Shown here piece by piece: positions 25,400-33,399 of a stretch of DNA of 64,000 bases. A program made the translations under genes and the position numbers. The notes below the pieces were generated by a model. The model searched no databases and was not told the origin of the DNA. It was given only the letters and a program-made list of their open reading frames with translations. Each line of letters starts with the position of its first letter. The stretch's first letter is position 1. The DNA comes from Maribacter ulvicola (GTDB lineage: Bacteria; Bacteroidota; Bacteroidia; Flavobacteriales; Flavobacteriaceae): assembly GCF_900155985.1 (NCBI RefSeq), contig NZ_FTMA01000008.1:1-64000 (forward strand). The letters are read 5' to 3'.

Positions 25400-27907
25400 T
25401 TATAGAATTTTCTTAGAACGCTTAATTCCTTTTACAATTTCATACCACAGTACTGAAATAGCCCCAATGAGGATCGTTGTTCCTAATTGAGCTATTGATA
25501 AGGGTTCAAATTCAAAGAAACGGGTTAATACGGGTACATACAATAATGCTAATGAAAGTATGATGGTAAGACCTATGATCAACGGAACTAGATTATTCTT
25601 GTATTTTAAGGTGGTGCATATGGAATAATAGAAAGATCGATTCACTAGCGTTAAAAAGATATTGGCTACAATGAGTACCATAAATACCATGGTACGGGTT
25701 GTATTTTCAGAAACCCCGGTAGACACAGAATATTGATAAGCTACCAAAGCACCAAAAGTAATAGCGAAACCTTGGACAACACTTGTAGTGAGTTCTTTGT
25801 AATTAAAAAAGGTAGAGGAAAAAGGTCTCGGTTTTTTAATCATCAAGTTTTTTTCCATAGGTTCGTTTTCAAAAATGATAGAGCAGGTAGGCCCCATGAT
25901 CAATTCTAAGATGATAACATGCGATGGCGAGAATATATTCGGATAAATCCACCGTAACGCTAGTGGAATAAATACGGTGAGAATGATGGGTATATGTATA
26001 GAAATGATATACTGAATTGCTTTTTTTAAATTGGTATATATTTTTCTGCCCATTGCCACCGCAACTACCATTCTAGATAGGTCATCGTCAACCAAAATAA
26101 GAGAAGCGGCTTGTTTGGCAATTTCAGTACCTTTTTTGCCCATGGCTATACCAATGTGCGATGCCTTTAAAGCTGGGCCGTCATTTACACCATCGCCCGT
26201 CATGGCAACGACCTCGTTATTCTTCTTTAACGCATTTACAATTCTCAGTTTCGCATCGGGGAACATTCTTGAGAATACGTTGATATGTTTTACTTTTTCT
26301 TGTAGTTCTAAATCTGTAAGCAGCATTAACTCATCACCAGAAATACATTTTTCATATCCTTTAAAATTAATTTGTTTGGCAATTGCCATAGCCGTATTTG
26401 CATTGTCACCGGTTACCAGTTTCACTTGTATACCAGCACTGTCAAAGTCTTTTAATACTTGTGCAATGTTATCTTTTGGTGGATCGTAGAAAGCGATAAT
26501 TCCCTTAAAATCAAATTTAAAATCTTGTTGCTTTTTCGGGTATTTTTCTCCTTCAAATATTGCCCTGCCAACCCCAAGCATTCTATACCCGTCTTTACCT
26601 AATTCTCTAAGTATATTTTGAATGATTTCAATTTCAGACATAGTCAGGTTAGATACGGCTATCATAGCTTCTGGAGCTCCCTTAGCGGCAATGATTTGTT
26701 TGCCATCTGTATTTTGAAAGACATGGGTCATCATAGGTGGCTTACCACCTAAAGGATATTCATGTACCATTTTATAATTTGGGCGCTCGTCATTATCGGT
26801 CAATTTACCGTACCAATTGTGTATGGCTATTTCCATGGGATCAAAAGGTATGGGTTCACTTGCCCACATGGCAGTTGTCATCAACGCTTTCTCCTTACTG
26901 CCCAGTATATCTTTAATATTTACAATTTTTCCGGTATTTAGTGTAAACAGTTTGGCAAGTACCATTTTGTTCTGTGTAATGGTACCGGTTTTGTCTGTAC
27001 AGATTACGGTGGCACTGCCCAGTGTTTCAACAGTTTTCATTTGCTTGACCACAATGCCCATTTTCATTAATCGCCATGCACCCAAAGCCATAAAAGTGGT
27101 AAAAGCTACGGGTATTTCTTCCGGTAAAATACTCATGGCCAAGGTTAGTGCTTTTAACAAACTATCTAGTATAAAGCCAGAACGCATGTAATTGATACCC
27201 CAGACCAATAGAAATATAATGCCTCCCCAAATCGACATCAGTTTTACGAAATTGAAAATCTTAAGTTCCAAAGGTGTTTTCTCTTCGGTAATGTCCTCAA
27301 GGCTTTTACCTATTTTACCAAGTTTGGTCAAGTTTCCAATAGCCGTAATCCGTGCAATTGCCAATCCGCTAGCAACGGTGCTTCCTGTGAAAATTAATGG
27401 TTCTGGACTAGTGGCATCTTTATAAACTGAAAGAGATTCACCGGTTAAGATAGATTCGTTAACAGAGAAATCGTTAGAATGTACAATGGTACCATCCGCA
27501 GAAATGGTAGTGCCTTCTTCAACCATTAAATAATCACCAATAACAATATCTTGGCTATCAACTTCTAAAACGGCACCAGAACGTATGACTTTGCTTTTAG
27601 GGTGGGTAAGGTTTTCGAGATTCTCCAAAGCCTTTCTACTACGCGAATCTTGATATAAGGATATGGATCCAACAAGAACAATAGCAGAAGCTAAAAAAAC
27701 ACCATCGCCATAATTACCGGTTATAAAATATATAGAAGAGGCAATTAACAGTAAAATAACCATGGGCTCTTTGGCAATGCTTTTTAAGGCATCTAAAAAG
27801 CTGTTATCTTTCTTATAATTAAAAGTATTTGTTCCATGTGCTGCACGAGAGTTGGCAACCTGCTCTTTGGTTAGTCCTTCAATTCCAAAATCAGCAGGGT
27901 TGATCAT
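25400..27907 (-). CDS. P-type cation-transporting ATPase (P2-like)
   Basis: 835 residues. Phosphorylation motif DKTGTIT with Asp305, TGES (about 155), KGAPE in the nucleotide-binding domain, and TGDGVNDGPAL in the hinge. Membrane segment 4 carries PEEIP (where SERCA-type pumps have PEGLP), and there is a C-terminal set of helices, so it belongs near the Ca2+/Mg2+-type pumps. The ion cannot be told from sequence alone. It is divergent from the sigma-like gene at 28058, and both flank one Crp/Fnr-type operator. Confidence 0.9.
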   Translation of the reverse strand: MINPADFGIEGLTKEQVANSRAAHGTNTFNYKKDNSFLDALKSIAKEPMVILLLIASSIYFITGNYGDGVFLASAIVLVGSISLYQDSRSRKALENLENLTHPKSKVIRSGAVLEVDSQDIVIGDYLMVEEGTTISADGTIVHSNDFSVNESILTGESLSVYKDATSPEPLIFTGSTVASGLAIARITAIGNLTKLGKIGKSLEDITEEKTPLELKIFNFVKLMSIWGGIIFLLVWGINYMRSGFILDSLLKALTLAMSILPEEIPVAFTTFMALGAWRLMKMGIVVKQMKTVETLGSATVICTDKTGTITQNKMVLAKLFTLNTGKIVNIKDILGSKEKALMTTAMWASEPIPFDPMEIAIHNWYGKLTDNDERPNYKMVHEYPLGGKPPMMTHVFQNTDGKQIIAAKGAPEAMIAVSNLTMSEIEIIQNILRELGKDGYRMLGVGRAIFEGEKYPKKQQDFKFDFKGIIAFYDPPKDNIAQVLKDFDSAGIQVKLVTGDNANTAMAIAKQINFKGYEKCISGDELMLLTDLELQEKVKHINVFSRMFPDAKLRIVNALKKNNEVVAMTGDGVNDGPALKASHIGIAMGKKGTEIAKQAASLILVDDDLSRMVVAVAMGRKIYTNLKKAIQYIISIHIPIILTVFIPLALRWIYPNIFSPSHVIILELIMGPTCSIIFENEPMEKNLMIKKPRPFSSTFFNYKELTTSVVQGFAITFGALVAYQYSVSTGVSENTTRTMVFMVLIVANIFLTLVNRSFYYSICTTLKYKNNLVPLIIGLTIILSLALLYVPVLTRFFEFEPLSIAQLGTTILIGAISVLWYEIVKGIKRSKKIL

Positions 27908-27954
27908 ACTTTTAAAAGAGTTTTATACTTATGTAGTTGGTTGTTTATTAGGTG

Positions 27955-28028
27955 CTAAGGTATTTTAAAAGTTTATCTAGCCTACTGACATTTATCATAT
28001 GAATTATGCCCGTAAGTTTGCAATTTTA
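27955..28028. promoter_or_regulatory. Shared Crp/Fnr-type operator between P-type ATPase and sigma-like gene
   Basis: CTGACATTTATCAT (27985-27998), centre 27991.5. TACCTTAG (27962-27955, minus strand) and CAATTTTA (28021-28028, plus strand) each start 29.5 nt away. A perfect TAAGTTTG (28013-28020) is closer to the operator on the plus strand and might be used instead. Confidence 0.62.
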
Positions 28029-28057
28029 TAGTGTAATAATCTTAAAAGTAACCTGTT

Positions 28058-28816
28058 ATGGAAACCGCTATGCATGATGTAAAAATAATAATGAAGGAAA
28101 CATATTCTAAATTGGTGTCTTATAAGCGTAAAGAGAATAGAGAATCTTTTAATAAAGAATTACTACGTGTTTTACCCAAAATTTATCGGTATGTATCTAA
28201 AAGGCTAAATAGTGCCGTTGCAAATGGTACATTAAACAAAGGTATGTTCAACCCTAGTGATTTTACAGATCAGTTGTTCATTGAAGTTTATGATAACATT
28301 GATAAAATTAAAAGTGAAAATGAACTGCATGTTTTTCTCTTTAAAAAAGTAGATGAACTATTGGAAGATAGTTTGGTAGAAGAGGAGTTTGATTATGTTT
28401 TCTTTGATAATATTGATAATTATTCTAAACCGGAGTGGGACGCTATGGAAGAAAACTATACCCAAGACGGCGATGGAGATTTCCTACTTTTAGAAGAGTT
28501 GGACGATAGTTCTTTAGATAAAAGCGATTATACATTGGACCATGTTTTTATCACAGATGAAGAAAAGAAATTGGCAGATAAGCTTGATGCATCTCTAGAT
28601 AAGGAAAGAATATATAAACACATACAATTGGTTTTGGATAAGATGAATATACCAATGAGAACGGTATTTGAACTCTTTTCTAACGAAGGCTTAACAACCC
28701 AAGAAATAGCCGATATACGTAAAACCACATTGGCTCAGGTAGAAGAATTATTAGCTTCGGCAAGGCAACTGCTTAAGAACAGTTTTGAAAAAAGATTTCT
28801 TATAGATAGCAATTAA
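28058..28816 (+). CDS. Sigma-70-family-like protein with acidic linker
   Basis: 252 residues. The C-terminus (about 195-245) reads as sigma region 4: a helix with MRTVFELFSNEGL, then TTQEIADIRKTTLAQVEELL as helix-turn-helix. The N-terminal part (about 25-105) is helical and may be a diverged region 2. Between them lies a strongly acidic linker (about 110-175, DGDGDF, LLLEELDD), unusual for ECF sigma factors. It could be a sigma factor or a regulator that only borrows region 4. Its place under the Crp/Fnr-type operator would make it a second-tier regulator (inference). Confidence 0.6.
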   Translation: METAMHDVKIIMKETYSKLVSYKRKENRESFNKELLRVLPKIYRYVSKRLNSAVANGTLNKGMFNPSDFTDQLFIEVYDNIDKIKSENELHVFLFKKVDELLEDSLVEEEFDYVFFDNIDNYSKPEWDAMEENYTQDGDGDFLLLEELDDSSLDKSDYTLDHVFITDEEKKLADKLDASLDKERIYKHIQLVLDKMNIPMRTVFELFSNEGLTTQEIADIRKTTLAQVEELLASARQLLKNSFEKRFLIDSN

Positions 28817-28820
28817 AAAC

Positions 28821-28856
28821 AAAAATGCCCTTACAACTAATTGAGGGCATTTTTTA
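28821..28856. terminator. Bidirectional terminator
   Basis: AAATGCCCT (28823-28831) pairs with AGGGCATTT (28844-28852), loop 12 nt. It has a T-run on the plus side and A-runs upstream that give T-runs on the minus side, between convergent genes 28816 and 28878. Confidence 0.8.
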
Positions 28857-28877
28857 TTTAGTGTAATTAAAAATGGT

Positions 28878-29336
28878 TTAATTATTGTCCCTTAACTTAC
28901 CAACCAATTGATTAATATGTATACGGAAAACTACTGACACCTCTTCGGTATCAATTTTCGCAGAGAACTCACTTATATACTTTGGGTGTTCATTATTATT
29001 TTCCGCGATTACTTTTTTAACTCCTTCAGAAAATTCATGCAATATATGTTTTGCATCAATACGAGAAAGTTCTTCAAAAGTACCTTGTATTAAAACAGAT
29101 TTCCAATTAGAAATAGAGCTTATCTCGTCTACTGCTAGGCTAACTGCCGTATTTTTCCTCATTTCTTGAATCTTGTGCCCTTCAGAAGCATAGCTAGTTA
29201 TGGTGTTGGTTTCTGAATCGTAGAAATACGTAATAGGTACAATATGTGGATATCCACCAGAAATATAGGCTAGTCTACCAATGTAGTTTTGTTCTAATAA
29301 GGTTTTGCATTCTTGTTCATTTAAAGTTCTTCTCAT
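28878..29336 (-). CDS. Pyridoxamine 5'-phosphate oxidase-like flavin split-barrel protein
   Basis: 152 residues. The start RRTLNEQECKTLLEQNYIGRLAYI and the strand GYPHIVPITYFY are typical of the split-barrel family that binds FMN, F420 or heme. A glutamate/histidine pair (SEGHKIQEMRKN) lies near residue 55. Family members include nitroreductase-like and heme-degrading proteins as well as PNPOx itself, so the substrate is open. It has its own operator 62.5 bases upstream. Presence in Usp-rich low-oxygen loci is common. Confidence 0.85.
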   Translation of the reverse strand: MRRTLNEQECKTLLEQNYIGRLAYISGGYPHIVPITYFYDSETNTITSYASEGHKIQEMRKNTAVSLAVDEISSISNWKSVLIQGTFEELSRIDAKHILHEFSEGVKKVIAENNNEHPKYISEFSAKIDTEEVSVVFRIHINQLVGKLRDNN

Positions 29337-29361
29337 GACCTATTGTTGTTTGTTGATGCGA

Positions 29362-29405
29362 TAAAAATATAAATCATTGAATTGGTGATACATGATATTC
29401 GTCAG
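29362..29405 (-). promoter_or_regulatory. Crp/Fnr-type operator and promoter for the split-barrel gene
   Basis: ATGATATTCGTCAG (29392-29405), centre 29398.5. TATTTTTA (29369-29362, minus strand) starts 29.5 nt away. It lies 25 bases upstream of the first LytTR-type repeat of the divergent VIT gene. Confidence 0.72.
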
Positions 29406-29429
29406 TAGTAGAAAAACGATAGTTGGCAA

Positions 29430-29498
29430 CGAATTCTAGTTTATACACACCGAATACTAAAAGGCGCCGGTTTTACCCGTAGTTCACGGTTAGATTTG
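29430..29498 (+). promoter_or_regulatory. LytTR-type direct-repeat promoter of the VIT/vWA gene
   Basis: Two direct repeats, CGAATTCTAG (29430-29439) and CGAATACTAA (29451-29460), with a 21-bp period are followed exactly 40 nt later by the perfect -7 box TAGATTTG (29491-29498). The same layout occurs at 31813-31881. Confidence 0.65.
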
Positions 29499-29533
29499 AC
29501 TTTAAATAAAAATAACAATCTAAAACTACAATT

Positions 29534-31681
29534 ATGAAACTACTTTTCACCTTTTTACTGTGTTGTACCATCTTCACAGGCTTTTCTCAAGATAATGATA
29601 GCCCATATTTATTAGTGTCAACAGAAGATGCTAATATTCCTTTAAAGTCATCAGAAACTACTGTAAATATATCTGGCACTGTTGCCCATGTTCAAATTAC
29701 TCAAGTATATCAAAATAGGGGTGCGGGGGCTATAGAAGCCAAATATGTGTTTCCACTTTCTACGCAAGCAGCGGTTCATAAAATGCAAATGACTATTGGC
29801 AATAGAATTGTAAACGCTAAAATTTTTGAAAAGCAAGAAGCTCAAGAAGTTTATGAAACCGCTTTGAGCGAAGGCAAGCGTGCAGCGAAGTTAGACCAAG
29901 ATAGACCCAATGTTTTTAAAATGAACGTGGGTAATATTATGCCTGGCGATGATATTGCCATAGCTATCTATTACACAGAAATATTGGTACCTGTAAATGG
30001 GGAATATCAATTTATAGCACCAGGTGTTGTAGGTCCTAGGTTTACGGGAGAAAGCGCTACAAACGAGGATAGTTTCAATATGCCGTATTCGGCGAAGGGT
30101 ATAGCCGATAGTTTTGAGTTTAATATGTCGGTAACCTTAAATGCGGGCATGATCATTCAGAATATTAATAGCAGCAGTCATAAAGTAACGGTGAATCATC
30201 CTAATGCAAAAACCGCAGAAGTCTTTTTGTCAGAAGAGAATGAGAATCCGTCGAACAGAGATTTCATACTAAATTACAACTTGCGAGGAAATAAAATACA
30301 AACGGGATTATTGATGTATGAAGGAGAAGATGAGAATTTCTTTACCTATCAAATGGAGCCAAGTAAAACTGTGGAATTAGATGATATACCGGCACGTGAG
30401 TATCTTTTTATTGTAGATGTATCGGGTTCTATGAACGGCTATCCATTAGAAGTTTCTAGACAATTAATGCGAAATCTATTGTGTAATTTACGAATGAGCG
30501 ATACCTTCAATGTACAGTTATTCGCTTCTAGTTCAACTATGTTTAGTTCCACACCAGTAGAAACGACCGAGCAGAATATTGAGGCCGCCGTTCGGTTTTT
30601 ATCCGATGGACAAGGAGGTGGTGGTACTCAGTTGCTAAGTGCATTACACGAGGCATATAAATTACCAAGAAAAGATATGGGCAGTGCGCGTTCTATGGTC
30701 ATTATTACTGACGGCTATGTAAGTGTTGAAAAAGAAGCGTTCGAGCTGATTAGCTCAAATCTAGATAAAGCCAATGTATTCACATTCGGCATAGGTTCTA
30801 GCATCAATAGGTATTTAATAGAAGGTATGGCAAAGGTTTCCAATAGTGAATCTTTCATAGCAACTACCTCAGAAGAAGCTGCAGAAGTAGCTAAAGATTT
30901 CGCAAAATATATTGCTACGCCAATATTAACGAGAGTAAAAGTAGAAGCAAAAGGTTTTGATATGTATGACCTTGCCCAAAAGAGTATACCAGATGTATTT
31001 GCCGCTAGACCGGTGGTTATTCATGGAAAATATAAAGGCAAGGCAGAAGGCAAAATTATCGTAACCGGTTACCAAGGCAAGAAGCGATTTAGAGAAGTCT
31101 ATAATGTATCTGACGGGCATTTAAGTAAGCAGAACAAAGCATTACGTTACTTGTGGGCAAGAAAGAGAATAGCGGAGTTAGATGATTATAACAGTTTGTT
31201 CAATGAGGATGTAAAAGATGAGGTTGTTGCATTAGGACTTAAATACAATTTGTTGACCAACTACACCTCTTTTGTTGCGGTAGATGAAGCCATAGTAAAT
31301 GAAGATGGAACGCTGACAAAAGTTAAACAGCCGTTACCAATGCCAAATAATGTAAATAATTCTGCCGTAGGTGCAGAAGCAGCCGTGAATGAAACTAGCA
31401 AATTTAAGCGCTCTTTTACCATAGATTTTGAAAAAGAACTTGACAAGAATGTAAAAAGACAGTTGACGATAGAGTTCAAAGTGATGTATAGTAAACTGGT
31501 AACAAATTACTTAAAAAAGTATGAAAGCTTACGCATAAAATTCAATGCAGATGGTAAAGTGATTGGCATAGAAAAACTAGAAAACGGTCGCTGGACTGTT
31601 GATGAAAGCATGCTATTGGAATTTGAGAAAATCGGTTTAAAATCCGTTAAAAAAGAAATGTCGTTAACGATAAAAAAGTAG
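29534..31681 (+). CDS. VIT and von Willebrand factor A domain protein, exported
   Basis: 715 residues. Signal peptide (about 1-19), VIT domain (about 25-155), then a vWA domain (about 285-460) with an intact MIDAS motif DVSGSM near 295 and the conserved TDGYVS. The C-terminal region (about 470-715) is beta-rich. Inter-alpha-trypsin-inhibitor-like proteins of this type are usually cell-envelope proteins in Bacteroidota with unknown partners. It ends at a double hairpin and has the LytTR-type promoter above, so it is probably controlled by the regulator at 37511 (inference). Confidence 0.88.
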   Translation: MKLLFTFLLCCTIFTGFSQDNDSPYLLVSTEDANIPLKSSETTVNISGTVAHVQITQVYQNRGAGAIEAKYVFPLSTQAAVHKMQMTIGNRIVNAKIFEKQEAQEVYETALSEGKRAAKLDQDRPNVFKMNVGNIMPGDDIAIAIYYTEILVPVNGEYQFIAPGVVGPRFTGESATNEDSFNMPYSAKGIADSFEFNMSVTLNAGMIIQNINSSSHKVTVNHPNAKTAEVFLSEENENPSNRDFILNYNLRGNKIQTGLLMYEGEDENFFTYQMEPSKTVELDDIPAREYLFIVDVSGSMNGYPLEVSRQLMRNLLCNLRMSDTFNVQLFASSSTMFSSTPVETTEQNIEAAVRFLSDGQGGGGTQLLSALHEAYKLPRKDMGSARSMVIITDGYVSVEKEAFELISSNLDKANVFTFGIGSSINRYLIEGMAKVSNSESFIATTSEEAAEVAKDFAKYIATPILTRVKVEAKGFDMYDLAQKSIPDVFAARPVVIHGKYKGKAEGKIIVTGYQGKKRFREVYNVSDGHLSKQNKALRYLWARKRIAELDDYNSLFNEDVKDEVVALGLKYNLLTNYTSFVAVDEAIVNEDGTLTKVKQPLPMPNNVNNSAVGAEAAVNETSKFKRSFTIDFEKELDKNVKRQLTIEFKVMYSKLVTNYLKKYESLRIKFNADGKVIGIEKLENGRWTVDESMLLEFEKIGLKSVKKEMSLTIKK

Positions 31682-31703
31682 GTAGTTAGTTTTGGTTAGT
31701 TGG

Positions 31704-31760
31704 TTCTCCTTACGGAGAAGAAGACCTGTAAGATTTCTATAATCTTGCAGGTTTTTCTTT
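31704..31760 (+). terminator. Terminator after the VIT/vWA gene
   Basis: ACCTGTAAGAT (31724-31734) pairs with ATCTTGCAGGT (31742-31752, one wobble), followed by TTTTTCTTTT. A smaller hairpin TTCTCC/GGAGAA (31704-31709 with 31714-31719) precedes it. Confidence 0.8.
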
Positions 31761-31811
31761 TGTATTACTTATGAGGGAAGAGCTATAAACTTAATAAATA
31801 TGCACTGTTCA

Positions 31812-31881
31812 ACGAATACTAGATGAAGAGCTACGAATACTAGAACACTGCCCTAAAAGCCCTGTCTCTACTGTAATTTAG
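31812..31881 (+). promoter_or_regulatory. LytTR-type direct-repeat promoter of the secreted trio
   Basis: A 12-bp exact direct repeat ACGAATACTAGA occurs at 31812-31823 and 31833-31844 (21-bp period). TAATTTAG (31874-31881, one mismatch to TAnnTTTG) begins exactly 40 nt after the CGAAT of the second repeat, as in the VIT promoter. The start codon at 31915 is 41 nt beyond the start of the box (43 nt in the VIT promoter). Confidence 0.68.
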
Positions 31882-31914
31882 AAGTGTAGAAAGAAATTAA
31901 CTAAAAATATTATC

Positions 31915-32475
31915 ATGAAAAAAATCATCCTTTTAACCCTAATATGCTGTGTTTTTGTAACCAATGCACAAGAGTTTCAATTAACCAATAAGTACGATGT
32001 TACCAATCAAAGAAGTATTGGTCAAGAAGAGGAAGATACCTGGGCGGTAGATGTCGTAGTAACCAACAATCCAGAACATCCTTTTGCAACATTATCCATC
32101 GCAAATTTCGGTTTGTTAGATGAAATGAGGATTTCGGTTCTAAAAGAGCCGTCGTTGGAAGGCATTACAGAAGTAGTAAAGATTACACTAGAATACAATG
32201 CCTGTTGTGCTAGCACAGAAGAGTTCTATTATTTGGTAACCAATAATGATTTCATCGCCTTGCCAAGTATTAAAAACGAGTATGCCTATGAACCTATTTC
32301 AGACATACACTATATATTTCCTAATCAATCTTTTGGCAAAGAAGGAACCATTTTAAGAGCCGTATTGCACTACACAGAAACATATACGGTCAAAGACATT
32401 AAAATTTTACGAAGCATTGCTTGGAACGATGATGATTTTGATTCTGAAGATCCTATAATAGCAATTAATTATTAA
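31915..32475 (+). CDS. Exported hypothetical protein
   Basis: 186 residues with a signal peptide (about 1-18, ending TNAQ). The mature part looks beta-rich, with a Cys pair NACCAS near residue 97-102. No family recognised. First of three consecutive genes for exported proteins (31915-34431, gaps of 21 and 9 bases) behind the LytTR-type promoter. Confidence 0.65.
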   Translation: MKKIILLTLICCVFVTNAQEFQLTNKYDVTNQRSIGQEEEDTWAVDVVVTNNPEHPFATLSIANFGLLDEMRISVLKEPSLEGITEVVKITLEYNACCASTEEFYYLVTNNDFIALPSIKNEYAYEPISDIHYIFPNQSFGKEGTILRAVLHYTETYTVKDIKILRSIAWNDDDFDSEDPIIAINY

Positions 32476-32496
32476 TAACCCTTAAAATATAGAAAC

Positions 32497-33390
32497 ATGA
32501 AAAATTTAAAGAAAAGTGCCTTATTCCTATGCTTATTCGCATTTGTAAACATCTTCGCCCAAAGCGTGGATCAAGTAGAATTTGAAGTAATGGACAATGA
32601 AATTCCTGCTGAAGAACTAACATATGAGTATCTATTGGCACACAAAGTATTTCTTCGCGAAAAGCCATCGGTACGCAGTAAAAAAGTTACATTACTTAAT
32701 ATCGGTACTAAAATGGTATTGTGGGAGAAGAGTTTGTATGCAAAAGAAATAAATGGGATCAGTAGTCACTGGTACCGGGTTACTACAGGTAACGAAACCG
32801 GATGGGTTTGGGGCGGTATGATAGCTCAGAAATCCTTTGGGAGTATAGCGGACAACCAAGTGAAGTTTGTGTACGGTTATGAAAGCAGTGCCAAAAATGA
32901 AGTGGGTGTTACCAGAACAAAATACCAGTTACGTGCCTTTAAAAACGGACAACAATTAGATAAAATAGTTTTAGATAGTCTTTCTGCCATTCCTGTATAT
33001 ATAGAAAACCATGGTAGCCTTGGCTTGTTCAATGTAGAAGATGTTATTACAGTAGATTTAGCCGATATGGAAACAGGTTATCAAGTAGGAAAGAGTTATA
33101 TATTTTGGAACAATGGTAGATTCAAAAAAGTAGCGGACTTAATAGATTATGCAGATGCAAATTATTTAAAGACAGAAACTTTTGTTTTTCCGTCAGATAT
33201 GCAAGGTATCAAGAGTACTATTTTATTAAAAACGACTATTACAAAGAATATTAAAACATTAGATGATGCGCTGGCACAGAATAATGTAGAATTCATTACC
33301 ACTCCATACCTATGGAACGGATCAAAGTTGATTAAAAAAGAGGAATCTCGTGAGATTAAAGATGGTGCTGTTGTAAGTATAGACTTTTAA
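32497..33390 (+). CDS. Exported SH3-like domain protein
   Basis: 297 residues. Signal peptide (about 1-21, ending FAQ). A bacterial SH3-type segment at about 50-110 (VFLREKPSVRSKKVTLL, then WYRVTTGNETGWVWGG) would bind cell wall or protein ligands. The rest is unassigned. It lies between two other exported proteins in one probable operon. Confidence 0.7.
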   Translation: MKNLKKSALFLCLFAFVNIFAQSVDQVEFEVMDNEIPAEELTYEYLLAHKVFLREKPSVRSKKVTLLNIGTKMVLWEKSLYAKEINGISSHWYRVTTGNETGWVWGGMIAQKSFGSIADNQVKFVYGYESSAKNEVGVTRTKYQLRAFKNGQQLDKIVLDSLSAIPVYIENHGSLGLFNVEDVITVDLADMETGYQVGKSYIFWNNGRFKKVADLIDYADANYLKTETFVFPSDMQGIKSTILLKTTITKNIKTLDDALAQNNVEFITTPYLWNGSKLIKKEESREIKDGAVVSIDF

Positions 33391-33399
33391 AAAATAGCT

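Noticed and set aside
26031-27425. Plus-strand frames of 77-152 codons antisense to the P-type ATPase
   Set aside because: The minus strand encodes a complete ATPase with all motifs; the plus frames have no family character and arise from its codon pattern.
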